Source: Dyella sp. EPa41
GTDB taxonomy: Bacteria; Pseudomonadota; Gammaproteobacteria; Xanthomonadales; Rhodanobacteraceae
Length of the DNA stretch: 64,000 nt
Assembly (NCBI RefSeq): GCF_016586165.1
Contig: NZ_BCPR01000007.1
Span: forward strand, 32,562-96,561
Direction: 5' to 3'
The notes beneath the pieces were generated by a model, which made no database searches, was not told where the DNA came from, and saw only the letters and a list, made by a program, of their open reading frames with translations. Shown here piece by piece: positions 43,020 through 51,535 of this stretch. The translations under genes and the position numbers were made by a program. Position 1 is the stretch's first letter, and every line of letters begins with the position of its first letter.

Positions 43020-43180
43020 GCCCCCCGCGTGGCGCTGTCTGGGCGTTGCCCAGCCAGTGCGTGAGGGGCGGCCGGGCTTTTCGACCGGGCTCCTGCCCGG
43101 ACGAAAAGTGCCCGACATCCGTGTCGGGCACCCCTGCGGGGCCTGATCGTCCACCCCTCACCGCCCCACAGGGGTTGGTT
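43020..43180. other. cluster of GC-rich hairpins
   Basis: Two perfect hairpins stand close together: CCGGGC-tcct-GCCCGG (43085-43100) and GTGCCCGACA-tccg-TGTCGGGCAC (43108-43131). Weaker ones flank them (GGGC-gtt-GCCC, and CCCCTG with CAGGGG). It resembles a structured repeat or a chain of attenuators. No second copy is in the window. Confidence 0.5.
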
Positions 43181-43238
43181 GAAGGCTCGTGCCGCTGCGC
43201 GACACATCGCGTCGCGATGCCGGTGGCTGCGGTTCGTT

Positions 43239-43359
43239 GTGGGAGCGCACCCTGTGCGCGACCGCGGACTGACAGGGTTGCCTCGATTTGCGATGGTCGC
43301 GACGACGCAAGGCCAAGGTGCGTTGCAACGTGGCGGTCGCGCACTGGGTGCGCTCCTAC
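43239..43359. repeat. inverted pair of REP-like palindromes
   Basis: GTGGGAGCGCACCCTGTGCG at 43239 faces TCGCGCACTGGGTGCGCTCC at 43337, about 75 bases apart, immediately before composite repeat B. Confidence 0.78.
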
Positions 43360-43384
43360 AGAGGTAGGAAGGAACTTCGCGAGC

Positions 43385-43849
43385 CCCACCCCTCACCCCA
43401 GCCCTCTCCTCGCTCCTCAACGCCGCGACCATCCATGGCCGCTCCCCGCGTGCCCCGCAGGGGAGAGGGAGAAAAACGGCGATGCGGCGCGAATAGATTC
43501 CCTCACGGCTCAACGACGTTGCCTTGAGTCCTCTTCGCTACGACGCATTGCGGTGTAGCGGCTCCGTTCGAGGTAGTAACGAGCCCATCCTGATTGACCT
43601 CGGTCGGCCGACGCTTCTGTTCCTCGTACTGCTATGAGCCTTGGCTCTCAAGGCCATTTTCTTTGGGTTACTTTTCTTTTGGGCCAGCAAAAGAAAAGTG
43701 ACTCGAGCGCCGGCAGGGGATCGAAACGCCCGCCGCGTAGGCGGCACCCTGGCGACAGCATGGCAACCGAAGGCAACACCCCGCTCTCACAAGAACCACA
43801 ACCATGCAGCCCATCGCGAAAGGCTGTCGCGCACAGGGTGCGCTCCTAC
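43385..43849. repeat. composite intergenic repeat, copy B
   Basis: Near full-length relative of 5013-5474 in the same orientation, with the same order of modules: C-rich palindromic module, spacer, 36-bp inverted repeat (43667-43702), GC module and terminal REP. Identity appears highest in the first 110 bp and around the inverted repeat. Confidence 0.82.
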
Positions 43850-43993
43850 AAGGGCAGGGGATCAAACGCCCGCCGCGTAGGCGGCACCCTGGCGACAGCA
43901 TGGCAACCGAAGGCAACACCCGCGCTCTCAAAAGAACCACAACCATGCAAACCGGCCCGAAAGGCCATCGCGCACAGGGTGCGCTCCTACAGT
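43714..43993. repeat. tandem duplication of the terminal module, about 140 bp per unit
   Basis: Unit 1 starts at 43714 and unit 2 at 43855. Both run from CAGGGGATC through CGCCCGCCGCGTAGGCGGCA and an AACCATGCA segment to a REP palindrome (43827-43849 and 43968-43990). The units differ at a handful of bases, so the duplication is not brand new. Confidence 0.85.
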
Positions 43994-44088
43994 GGGGCAC
44001 GACGCGGCCACGCATCCCCCAAACAGAAAAGAGACCCGCTCCAACCGCTTCAGTTACCCTCACTCCGCCATTTGCGCCGGAGCCACCG

Positions 44089-45747
44089 ATGCCCGCGACC
44101 GAGAACCCCAACGTTGCCCCCGCCTGGCATCTGGACCTCGTCTCCGGCCTGTCCATCGCCGGCCTCCTGCTTCCAGAGGCAGTGGCGTACTCCGGCATCG
44201 CCAACCTGCCGCCGCAGGCGGGCGTGATCGCGCTCTTCGTGGGCCTGGTCAGCTATGGCCTGCTGGGACGCAGCCGCTATGCGATCGTTTCCGCTACTTC
44301 ATCGTCGGCTGCCGTGCTGGCGGCGGGCACCTTGGCGTTGGCGGGCGGTGACAACGTCTCGCGCGCCGCGATCGGCGCCACGCTGGTGCTGCTGGCGGGC
44401 GTGTGTTTCCTGATTGCCGGCGCCGCGCGGCTGGGCGGTCTCTCGCACCTGATCGCGCGGCCGGTGCTGCGCGGTTACACCTTCGGCCTCGCCTGCGTGA
44501 TCGCGCTGAAGCAGCTGCCCCACTTGTTCGGCGTGGCGGACGTGCATGGCGATTTCGTGCCCAAGCTGCTGGTGGACCTGGCCGGCGTGTCTACGCAGAT
44601 GAAGCTGGCCTCGGTCGGCACCGGCGTGCTCGCGCTGGCGTTGCTGTTCGTTGGCGAGCGATGGCGGCGATTGCCGGGCAGCCTGGCGGTGATCGTGCTG
44701 GGCGTGGTGGCTGCGGGGTGGCTCCAAGGGCAGGGCGTGACGCTGACCGGGCGTATCGACCTGGCCCAGGCGTTGGGCTGGCCGAGCTGGCCGCAAAGCG
44801 GGCAATGGCTGCCCAGCGTGGAACTGGCGGCGGCGCTGCTGCTGATCCTCTACGCGGAGTCGTACAGCTCCATCCGTGGCTTTGCGCTCAAGCACGGCGA
44901 CAAGGTCGAGCCCAATCGCGACCTGCTCGTGCTGGGCATCGCCAACGTGGTTTCAGGCGCATTGCATGGCATGCCGGTTGGCGCAGGCTATTCCGCCACA
45001 TCGGCCAACGAAGCGGCGGGCGCGCAATCGCGTTGGTCCGGCCTTATCGCGGCGGCCACGGTGCTGTTGCTGGTGGTGTTCGCGTTGCGCTGGATCGAGC
45101 GCATCCCGCAGCCGGTGCTGGCGGCAATCGTGATCCACGCGGTGAGCAAGTCGTTGCGCCTGTCGACCTTCGCGCCGTATCTGCGCTGGCATCGCGATCG
45201 GCTGGTGGCGCTGGCGGCCGTGTTGGCGGTGCTGTCGCTGGGCATCCTCAACGGCCTGCTGTTCGCCATCGCCTTCAGCCTGGTGATGCTGTTGCGGCAG
45301 TTGGCAACGCCGCGGCTATGCGTGCTGGGCCGCCTCGCCGAGGGCCACGACTTCGTGGATATCGCCCTGCGTCCCGAGGCGGTGCCGCCGCCGGGCATGC
45401 TCATCGTCCGTCCCGAGGAACCCTTGTTCTTCGCCAACGCTGAAGCCGTATTCGTGCAGGCGCGCCATCGTGTCGAGGCGCAGCAGGGCCTGCACCGGGT
45501 GATCCTGAGCCTGGAGGAATCGCCGGACCTCGACGGCACCGTGCTCGAATCGCTGGGCGATTTCGTCAGCTGGCTGGCCGCTCGCGGCATCGAGTTGCGC
45601 GTGGCACGATTGAAGGACGATGCCCGCGATGCGCTGATGCGCATGGCGCTACCCCAGCTTCCGCCACAGGCGCTGGACGACTGGAGCGTAGAGGATGCCG
45701 TGTTGGCACCATCGCCCACTTCTACTCCGGACAAGGGAAATTCGTAG
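44089..45747 (+). CDS. SulP-family anion transporter with STAS domain
   Basis: A 552-residue SulP/SLC26 permease. The membrane domain begins WHLDLVSGLSIAGLLLPEAV and includes GLVSYGLLGRSRYAIVSATS and about twelve helices. The cytoplasmic STAS domain (about 430-552) holds FANAEAVFVQARH and LEESPDLDGTVLESLG. Members carry sulfate, bicarbonate or other anions; the substrate here is unknown. The ATG at 44089 precedes the first helix, and earlier in-frame codons run through repeats. It is joined to the following peptidase gene by a one-base stop/start overlap. Confidence 0.9.
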   Translation: MPATENPNVAPAWHLDLVSGLSIAGLLLPEAVAYSGIANLPPQAGVIALFVGLVSYGLLGRSRYAIVSATSSSAAVLAAGTLALAGGDNVSRAAIGATLVLLAGVCFLIAGAARLGGLSHLIARPVLRGYTFGLACVIALKQLPHLFGVADVHGDFVPKLLVDLAGVSTQMKLASVGTGVLALALLFVGERWRRLPGSLAVIVLGVVAAGWLQGQGVTLTGRIDLAQALGWPSWPQSGQWLPSVELAAALLLILYAESYSSIRGFALKHGDKVEPNRDLLVLGIANVVSGALHGMPVGAGYSATSANEAAGAQSRWSGLIAAATVLLLVVFALRWIERIPQPVLAAIVIHAVSKSLRLSTFAPYLRWHRDRLVALAAVLAVLSLGILNGLLFAIAFSLVMLLRQLATPRLCVLGRLAEGHDFVDIALRPEAVPPPGMLIVRPEEPLFFANAEAVFVQARHRVEAQQGLHRVILSLEESPDLDGTVLESLGDFVSWLAARGIELRVARLKDDARDALMRMALPQLPPQALDDWSVEDAVLAPSPTSTPDKGNS

Positions 45748-47528
45748 TGACGCCATCCATCCGCATGACCTGGCTGGCCGCGGCCGCCCTCGCCGTCGTC
45801 GCGCCCGCCTTCGCCGCACAGGACGCCGCCGCCCGCTTCAAGCAGATCTATGACGCCGAATGGGCGTGGCGCAACGGCCAGTCCGGCATCGCATCCTCCG
45901 GCGAGGCGCAGCCCAACGGCGGGCGGTTGGACAATGTGGATGCCGCCAGCCAGCAGAAGCGGCAGGACTACTGGCAGAAGGTGCTGAAGGATCTCGACGG
46001 CGTCGACGTGAAGCAGCTGTCGCCGGAAGACCAGGTCAACTACGCGATCTACCGCGCGCAGATCCAGAACCTGCTCGCCGTGCAGACGTTCAAGCAGTGG
46101 CAGATGCCGTTCAACAGCGACTCGGCGTTCTGGAGCGACCTCGGCTACGTGCTCGAAGGCGACAACCTGCGTACCGCGCAGGACTACCACCATTACATCG
46201 AGCGCCTGGGCCAGGTGCCGTCTTACTTCAGCCAGCAGATCGACAACATGCGCGACGGCCTCGCGCGCGGCTTCAGCGTGCCGCGCGAAGTGCTCAACGG
46301 CCGTGACGTGTCGATCGCCTCGGTGGCCGAACTCAAGGATCCGACCAAGAGCAGCTTCTACAAGCCGTTCGAGAAGATGCCCACCTCGATCGCGCCCGCC
46401 GAGGCGGCGAAGCTGCAGGACGAGGCGAAGCAGGCGATCGGCGGCAAGGTGATCCCGGCCTACGGCACCCTGCTCACCTTTTTCCGCAACGAATACGTGC
46501 CCAAGGCGCGCACCACGCTGGCCGCCGAGGCCATGCCCGACGGCAAGGCGTGGTACCGCCAGCAGATCATCGAATACACCACGCTCGATCTCGATCCCGA
46601 CACCATCCACAAGGTGGGCATGGACCAGGTGGCGAAGATCCACGCCGAGATGGTGAAGACCATGCAGGAGACCGGCTTCAAGGGAAGCTTCCCGGAATTC
46701 CTGCACTTCCTGCGCACCGACCCGCAGTTCTACGCCAAGACGCCCGACGAACTGCTGATGCGCACCGCCTGGGTGGCCAAGCAGGTGGACGCGCAGCTGG
46801 GCAAGCAGTTCGGCCGGTTGCCGCGCCAGCGCTTCGCCATCGTGCCGGTGCCGGCGGACATCGCGCCGTACTACACCTCGGGCCGCGGCGGTGCCGGCAG
46901 CTATCTGGTCAACACCTACGACCTGCCGTCGCGCCCGCTCTACAACATGCCCGCGTTGACCCTGCACGAATCCGCGCCCGGCCACTCGCTGCAGCTGGCG
47001 CTGGCGGCGGAGCAGAAGGGCCAGCCGGCGTTCCGCCGCGAGGGCTACATCTCCGCGTTCGGCGAAGGCTGGGGCCTGTATTCCGAATACCTCGGCAACG
47101 AAATGGGCATCTACAAGACGCCCTACGACCGCTTCGGCTATCTGACCTACCAGATGTGGCGCGCGTGCCGCCTCGTCGTCGACACCGGCATCCATCACCT
47201 CGGCTGGACGCGCCAGCAGGCGATCGACTTCATGACGCAGAACACCGCGCTGTCCGACCGCGAGATCGCCAACGAAGTCGATCGCTACATCAGCTGGCCG
47301 GGCCAGGCACTGTCCTATGAGCTGGGCTACCTGAAGATGTTGGAGTTGCGCCAGAAAGCCGAACAGGCGCTGGGCACCAGGTTCGACGTACGCCACTTCC
47401 ACGACACCATCCTGCAGCTCGGCTCCGTGCCATTGCCGGTGTTGGAAAAGCGCATCGACCGCTTCATCGCCGACGGCGGCCCCGAGCCGGACTTCGGTTG
47501 CGATTGCGCCAAGCCGAAGGCCCCGTAG
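45747..47528 (+). CDS. exported DUF885-family metallopeptidase-like protein
   Basis: A 593-residue DUF885 protein with a signal peptide (MTWLAAAALAVVAPAFAA). Its HExxPGH-type motif, LHESAPGHSLQ (about 405-415), is followed by FGEGWGLYSEYLG, the paired His/Glu arrangement expected of a gluzincin-like zinc peptidase. It starts with GTG sharing a base with the SulP stop (TAGTG), so translation is probably coupled. It likely acts on peptides in the periplasm. The family is found widely in this order, often in several copies. Confidence 0.9.
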   Translation: MTPSIRMTWLAAAALAVVAPAFAAQDAAARFKQIYDAEWAWRNGQSGIASSGEAQPNGGRLDNVDAASQQKRQDYWQKVLKDLDGVDVKQLSPEDQVNYAIYRAQIQNLLAVQTFKQWQMPFNSDSAFWSDLGYVLEGDNLRTAQDYHHYIERLGQVPSYFSQQIDNMRDGLARGFSVPREVLNGRDVSIASVAELKDPTKSSFYKPFEKMPTSIAPAEAAKLQDEAKQAIGGKVIPAYGTLLTFFRNEYVPKARTTLAAEAMPDGKAWYRQQIIEYTTLDLDPDTIHKVGMDQVAKIHAEMVKTMQETGFKGSFPEFLHFLRTDPQFYAKTPDELLMRTAWVAKQVDAQLGKQFGRLPRQRFAIVPVPADIAPYYTSGRGGAGSYLVNTYDLPSRPLYNMPALTLHESAPGHSLQLALAAEQKGQPAFRREGYISAFGEGWGLYSEYLGNEMGIYKTPYDRFGYLTYQMWRACRLVVDTGIHHLGWTRQQAIDFMTQNTALSDREIANEVDRYISWPGQALSYELGYLKMLELRQKAEQALGTRFDVRHFHDTILQLGSVPLPVLEKRIDRFIADGGPEPDFGCDCAKPKAP

Positions 47529-47542
47529 TCACGGCACGTCTT

Positions 47543-47620
47543 CCTCTCCCCGCCGACGCACGCGGGGAGCGGCCATGGATGGCCGCGGCTTTGAGGAGCG
47601 AGGAGAGGTCCGGGGTGGGG
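47543..47620. repeat. partial inverted copy of the composite repeat's first module
   Basis: Reverse complement of the C-rich module starting copies A and B, sharing GCGGGGAGCGGCCATGGATG and GAGGAGCGAGGAGAGG. It lies between the convergent DUF885 and SRPBCC genes and may also act as a hairpin-forming boundary. Confidence 0.75.
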
Positions 47621-47660
47621 AGCGGGTACTCGCGGCTGGGCTTCCCCTCGTGCCTTTCCG

Positions 47661-48200
47661 TCAGGGCTTCAGCGCCGCCGCTTTGCCGGTTTCCACAAAC
47701 TGCTGCAGCCGCCCCAGTTGCGCCATCAGCACGCCATCGACGTTCGGCGCGAGCTGGTCCAGCGCACTGCTGCCCGAGCCATTCACGCGATACTCGAACT
47801 GCAGCGTGGTGCCATCGCCCGCCGGCTTGAGGGCAAACGTCATCACCCCCTGCACGGCCATGCCTTGCAGCGGCCCGAGCGCCGACTCCAGCCGCAGCAG
47901 ATGCCCCGGATTCGCCCAGATCACCCGGCCATGCGCCACGCTCTGCGCGCCCCAGCGTTCGCAGAAGCAACCGCCCGCCGACGGCTGCATGCTGAGGTTG
48001 GCGGCATCGCCCGAATAGGTGTGTTCGCTGTCCCACCAGTGACCGATATCGGTCAGCGCCGCGTAGACCTTGTCGGGTGATGCGTGGATCGTGCGCGTGT
48101 TGACGATCAGCAGGTGATCCGCGCCGGAATCCTTTACCTCGGCATGACCGCCCAGGGCGGGCACGAGGCTGGCGACGGCGAGCAGAAACAGGGCGCGCAT
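47661..48200 (-). CDS. exported SRPBCC (AHSA1-like) protein
   Basis: A 179-residue protein with a signal peptide (MRALFLLAVASLVPALGGHA) followed by a START/SRPBCC-type ligand-binding fold. This is indicated by VNTRTIHASPDKVYAALTDIGHWWDSEHTYSG and WANPGHLLRLESALGPLQ, typical of AHSA1-like members. Such folds bind hydrophobic ligands; the exported location is less usual. GGGAGAA precedes the ATG. Nothing in the neighbourhood indicates a pathway. Confidence 0.82.
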   Translation of the reverse strand: MRALFLLAVASLVPALGGHAEVKDSGADHLLIVNTRTIHASPDKVYAALTDIGHWWDSEHTYSGDAANLSMQPSAGGCFCERWGAQSVAHGRVIWANPGHLLRLESALGPLQGMAVQGVMTFALKPAGDGTTLQFEYRVNGSGSSALDQLAPNVDGVLMAQLGRLQQFVETGKAAALKP

Positions 48201-48349
48201 GGTGTTCTCCCGCAGGAAAGGCGGCCGGAGTATGCGCGGGACGCGCGACGCCAGACATAGGCTGGTCGGCGTACCGGTTCCAGGGCGGGTTACCCGCTTG
48301 CCGGGCGAGGTTGGTTCTTAGGGGTGCTGGCGAAAACTTCACCAATACA

Positions 48350-48373
48350 GTATATTGACATCAAGCTTTATAC
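48350..48373 (+). promoter_or_regulatory. possible operator of the Xre/RES unit
   Basis: GTATA (48350-48354) and TATAC (48369-48373) form an inverted repeat in an A/T-rich segment. It lies thirteen bases before the antitoxin ATG and overlaps TTGACA at 48355. It is a plausible autoregulatory site for the antitoxin; the arms are short. Confidence 0.35.
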
Positions 48374-48385
48374 GGAGAGTTTGCC

Positions 48386-48778
48386 ATGGCTGCACATCTC
48401 CAGTCCGACACCATCCCGGCGACCGACCTGAGCGGTCCCGCCTTGCGCGCCTTCTTCAACCTGGCCGAACGCTGGAACCTGCGCATTGCCGACCAGCGGC
48501 GCCTCCTGGGCGACCCGCCGGAATCCACCTTCTACAAGTGGAAGCGCCTGCAGGAAGGCACGCTGGGTCGCGACACGCTCGAACGCATCAGTTATCTGCT
48601 GGGCATCTGGAAGGACCTGCAGATCCTGTTCCCCGACGCGCAGCAGGCCGATGGCTGGGTGCACCGCGCCAACCAGGCGCCGTTGTTCGCAGGACAGTCG
48701 GCATTGCAGCGCATGCTGTCCGGCAACGTGGCCGACCTCTATGTGGTCCGCCAGTACCTGGATGCCCAACGCGGCTGA
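48386..48778 (+). CDS. Xre/MbcA/ParS-type antitoxin
   Basis: A 130-residue antitoxin of the Xre-RES class. The N-terminal Xre-like helix-turn-helix region (LAERWNLRIADQRRLLG, then STFYKWKR) leads into a C-terminal toxin-binding domain (former DUF2384). The latter shows ISYLLGIWKDLQILFPD and ends GNVADLYVVRQYLDAQRG. Antitoxins of this family bind and block RES toxins and repress their own promoter. TACGGAGAG lies before the ATG. The toxin gene follows after an unusual 173-bp gap. Confidence 0.87.
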   Translation: MAAHLQSDTIPATDLSGPALRAFFNLAERWNLRIADQRRLLGDPPESTFYKWKRLQEGTLGRDTLERISYLLGIWKDLQILFPDAQQADGWVHRANQAPLFAGQSALQRMLSGNVADLYVVRQYLDAQRG

Positions 48779-48951
48779 GGCGGCTCGTCCTTCCTTGACG
48801 CATGCATCGCCGGTCATTGGGAACGTCGTCGCACAGGCGACGCGATCAGTCTTCGCTTACGGCGAAAGACGCTGCGGCCCACGTCGCAACCCTCGATACG
48901 CCGGCCAGCCATACTCTCTTCTTCTGGCAGACCGCGTGAGAAGCACTCGTC

Positions 48952-49635
48952 ATGGCAGACAATCCACCGCTGAAGCGCATCCGCTGGAACCAGGCCTATC
49001 GCATCGTTCCCAGTCGTTTTCCGCCTGTCGGCGTATTCGACCGCATTGCCGAACCAGGTGACCTGGACGCGCTGTTTGCCATCGAAGCGTTGACCAACCC
49101 ACGCCTGCGCACCGAGCTGGGGCAACTGAACCTGGTGCCGAAGGAGCGCCGCATCAGTGGTCCCGGTACGACACCGGTAATGGCCGCGTTTACCCATCTC
49201 AATCCCGAAGGCAGCCGGTTTTCCGACGGCAGCTGGGGCGTGTTCTACGCCGGCCACAGCGTTGCGACCGCGGTGGAGGAAACCGTCTACCACCGCGAAC
49301 GCTTTCTCGCGGCCACCGCGGAACCGCCGTGCGACATCGAGATGCGCTGCTATCGCACCAGCATCCACGGCAAGCTGCATGACCTGCGCGGTCATTGGAA
49401 GGCCGAGCACGATCCCGACGACTACGGCGCGGGTGTCGCCCTGGCGCGGCGGCTGCGCAAAGAAGGCTCCGATGGACTCGTCTACGACAGCGTGCGCCAT
49501 CGAGGTGGTGAATGCGTCGCGGTGTTCTATCCCGACCGCGTCGCGCCTTGCGTGCAGGCGCAGCACCTGATGTATCGCTGGGACGGCAAGCGCATCGCCC
49601 AGGTGCTCACCGTCGACGAATGGAAGCGCGGTTGA
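48952..49635 (+). CDS. RES-domain toxin (NAD+-degrading type)
   Basis: A 227-residue RES-domain protein. Characterised members (MbcT and relatives) kill or arrest cells by degrading NAD+. Core RES residues appear in YRIVPSRF (Arg17), WGVFYAGHSVATAVEETVYH (Tyr and Glu) and GLVYDSVRHRGGECVAVF (Ser). The chain is full length with no internal stop, so it looks active. An in-frame stop five codons upstream fixes the start at this ATG or later, and the Shine-Dalgarno sequence is weak. The partner antitoxin lies upstream. Confidence 0.88.
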   Translation: MADNPPLKRIRWNQAYRIVPSRFPPVGVFDRIAEPGDLDALFAIEALTNPRLRTELGQLNLVPKERRISGPGTTPVMAAFTHLNPEGSRFSDGSWGVFYAGHSVATAVEETVYHRERFLAATAEPPCDIEMRCYRTSIHGKLHDLRGHWKAEHDPDDYGAGVALARRLRKEGSDGLVYDSVRHRGGECVAVFYPDRVAPCVQAQHLMYRWDGKRIAQVLTVDEWKRG

Positions 49636-49652
49636 CGCGCACACAAAAGAAA

Positions 49653-49675
49653 GGGCCTCCCATGACGGGAGGCCC
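49653..49675. terminator. bidirectional terminator between the toxin and ompW genes
   Basis: GGGCCTCCC-atgac-GGGAGGCCC. On the minus strand it is followed by TTTCTTTTGT, terminating ompW. On the plus strand it lies 18 bases past the toxin stop, where it may also stop transcription. Confidence 0.8.
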
Positions 49676-49711
49676 ACCCGGCATCCTTGCCGGAAGTCCT
49701 TTCCAAGGAAA

Positions 49712-50329
49712 TCAGAAGCGGTAGCCGAGGCTCACGCCGTACACGATGGGATTGATCTTGGCGGTGCCGACCTTGGCGCCGTTGACGTGCACATCGCTCT
49801 CGATGTCGACCCAGCGCAGGTCGGCGGTGAAGATCCACTTGGGGTTGATCTTCACGTCGATGCCGGCATGCGCGGCCACGCCCCAGCTGTTGTCGATGCT
49901 GACGCTGGCGCCCTTGAGCGCACCGGCGCCCTTGGTGTCGAAGAAATTGGTGTAGTTGACGCCAACGCCGATGAAGGGTGACACCTGGCTGTCAGGGATG
50001 AAGTGGTAGTTGAGGCCCAGCGTCGGCGGCAGTTCCTTGGTCTGTGCCACCTTGCCGACGCCCGAGAGCTTCACGTCGTGCTGGAAAGGCCAGGCGGCCA
50101 GCAGGTCCACGCCGAGATTGGGCGTGATCATGTATTCGATGCTGCCGGTGGGACGCACGCTGGTGCTGACCGACGAGCGGGCGCCGGCAAGGGTGCCGTT
50201 GTGGCTCTTGGGATCGACGGCGTGCGCGCCGAAGCGTACGACCCAGTTGTCGTTGCTGTCGGCATGGGCGGCGGGAGCGGCAACGGTGCCAAGGGCCGCG
50301 GCGATGACGAGGGGAAGCAGAACTTTCAT
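49712..50329 (-). CDS. ompW: OmpW-family outer-membrane protein
   Basis: A 205-residue eight-stranded outer-membrane barrel of the OmpW family. The signal peptide (MKVLLPLVIAAALGTVAAPA) is cut near AHA-D at 23. Family segments include NWVVRFGAHAVDP, GSIEYMITPNLGVDLLAA, and KELPPTLGLNYHF, and it ends in SLGYRF with terminal Phe. OmpW proteins pass small hydrophobic molecules. The start is placed at MKVLL; an ATG three codons upstream (MSPMKV) is possible. Confidence 0.92.
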   Translation of the reverse strand: MKVLLPLVIAAALGTVAAPAAHADSNDNWVVRFGAHAVDPKSHNGTLAGARSSVSTSVRPTGSIEYMITPNLGVDLLAAWPFQHDVKLSGVGKVAQTKELPPTLGLNYHFIPDSQVSPFIGVGVNYTNFFDTKGAGALKGASVSIDNSWGVAAHAGIDVKINPKWIFTADLRWVDIESDVHVNGAKVGTAKINPIVYGVSLGYRF

Positions 50330-50449
50330 GGGGCTCATCCGTGTTGTATCGAACGAGTCCATGCTCGTGAGAATTTCGTTGTGCGGTTTTGACTTGAATC
50401 AAGCGCGACTAGGGCATACCGACGCATGCCGAGCAGCATGCAGAAAAGA

Positions 50450-50475
50450 AAAAGCCCGCCGGACAGCGGGCTTTT
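50450..50475 (-). terminator. terminator of phhA
   Basis: AAGCCCGC-cggaca-GCGGGCTT stem, followed on the minus strand by TTTTCTTTTC. It lies 25-50 bases past the phhA stop. Confidence 0.88.
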
Positions 50476-50499
50476 CGTGTTGAACCGCGTGATACGCGC

Positions 50500-51390
50500 T
50501 CAGGTGTCGGCGTTGGTCGCCCAGCCCTCGCGGTTGCCGCGCGTGAACACGCGGTCGCCGTCGAGCACGTCGCCGGCAGCATGCGGGGTCTCCTCGCGAA
50601 GCTTGGCGTAGATCGGCGTGAAGTCGGGGCGCGTGGCGTCGAACAGCTGCTCGAAGCTGTCGATCACGAAGTAGGTCTGCTGGTACGTGTCGATGCGGTA
50701 GCGCGTGCTCATCACGCGTTCGAGGCCGAAGCCGATGCGGTTGGGCGAGGGCGAGTCGAGCGAGTAGATCGATTCGCCCTTGGAGCTGACGATGCCCGCG
50801 CCGTAGATGCGCATGCCGTCCTTGGTGTTGATCAGGCCGAACTCCACCGTGTACCAATACAAGCGCGTGAGGTTCATCAGTGCTTCGGGGCCGATCGCGA
50901 ACGCCTTCATGCCACCGCGGCCGTAGGCCTGCATGTAGTCGGCGAAGACCGGGTTGAGCAGCAGCGGCACGTGGCCGAACAGGTCGTGGAACAGGTCGGG
51001 TTCGCTGAGGTAGTCCAGCTGGTCGGGCTTGCGGATCCACCAGCTCACCGGAAAGCGGCGATGAGCCAGGTGGTCGAAGAAGACTTCATCGGGCAACAGA
51101 CCTTCCACGGCGACCAGTTCCCAGCCGGTGGTCTCGCCCAGCACCTTGTTGAGGTCGGCGAACTTCGGGATGCCGCCGTCGCCCAGGCCAAAGCGCTCCA
51201 CGCCATCGAGGAACTCCTGGCAGGCCCGCCCGGGCAACAGCTCGCGCTGGCGTTTGTACAGGGTGTCCCACACGTCGTGGTCCGTGGCCGTGTAATCCGC
51301 CCACGGCTGCTCGACCACGCCGGTGGCATATACCGGCACGTAGCCACGGTCGGTCTGGTGGTGTTCGACGCGGCGAGGGGGGGTGTTCAT
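50500..51390 (-). CDS. phhA: phenylalanine 4-monooxygenase
   Basis: PhhA hydroxylates phenylalanine to tyrosine with tetrahydropterin, oxygen and non-haem iron. The 296-residue bacterial form shows the iron-ligand motif DLFHDLFGHVPLL (His135, His140) and the third ligand Glu183 in YWYTVEFGL. It is divergent from an Lrp/AsnC-type regulator gene across a 145-bp gap with a clear inverted repeat. This strongly suggests amino-acid-responsive control of phenylalanine breakdown or tyrosine supply. No pterin carbinolamine dehydratase (phhB) is adjacent. Confidence 0.97.
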   Translation of the reverse strand: MNTPPRRVEHHQTDRGYVPVYATGVVEQPWADYTATDHDVWDTLYKRQRELLPGRACQEFLDGVERFGLGDGGIPKFADLNKVLGETTGWELVAVEGLLPDEVFFDHLAHRRFPVSWWIRKPDQLDYLSEPDLFHDLFGHVPLLLNPVFADYMQAYGRGGMKAFAIGPEALMNLTRLYWYTVEFGLINTKDGMRIYGAGIVSSKGESIYSLDSPSPNRIGFGLERVMSTRYRIDTYQQTYFVIDSFEQLFDATRPDFTPIYAKLREETPHAAGDVLDGDRVFTRGNREGWATNADT

Positions 51391-51458
51391 GGCGGGTTCC
51401 TGGCGGGAGGCCGGATGAAGGCTGTGGCGTCAGCATAGGGCCGAACCCGCGCACGAAG

Positions 51459-51503
51459 ATTGTTTTATTGCTCTCTGCCGGGTCAAATGAGCAATAATAT
51501 TGT
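51459..51503. promoter_or_regulatory. inverted-repeat operator between phhA and the Lrp-type gene
   Basis: ATTGTTTTATTGCTC (51459-51473) and GAGCAATAATATTGT (51489-51503) form a near-perfect inverted repeat of about 11-15 bp arms. A related half-site, GAGCATTTATTGCC, lies next to the regulator ATG. The AT-rich, spaced-dyad form is typical of Lrp/AsnC binding sites. Confidence 0.75.
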
Positions 51504-51535
51504 GCGATGGGTCGCTAACCTGAGCATTTATTGCC

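Larger units (their letters stand above)
42729..44088. other. 1.36-kb non-coding repeat mosaic
   Basis: No credible gene lies between the WYL regulator and the SulP transporter. In order the stretch holds a REP copy (42828), a diverged 34-bp inverted repeat (42975), a run of GC hairpins (43020-43180), a REP pair (43239-43359), composite repeat B (43385-43849), and a second tandem copy of its final module to 43993. ORFs read through it (containing VTFLLLAQKK-like peptides) are translations of the repeats. Confidence 0.8.

Noticed and set aside
42904..43747. Several short frames in the repeat mosaic
   Set aside because: They translate repeat modules (VTFLLLAQKK-like peptides) and lack ribosome-binding sites or homologues I recognise.
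43804..44088. N-terminal extension of the SulP transporter
   Set aside because: These codons lie in REP and composite repeat sequence; the transporter fold begins after the ATG at 44089.
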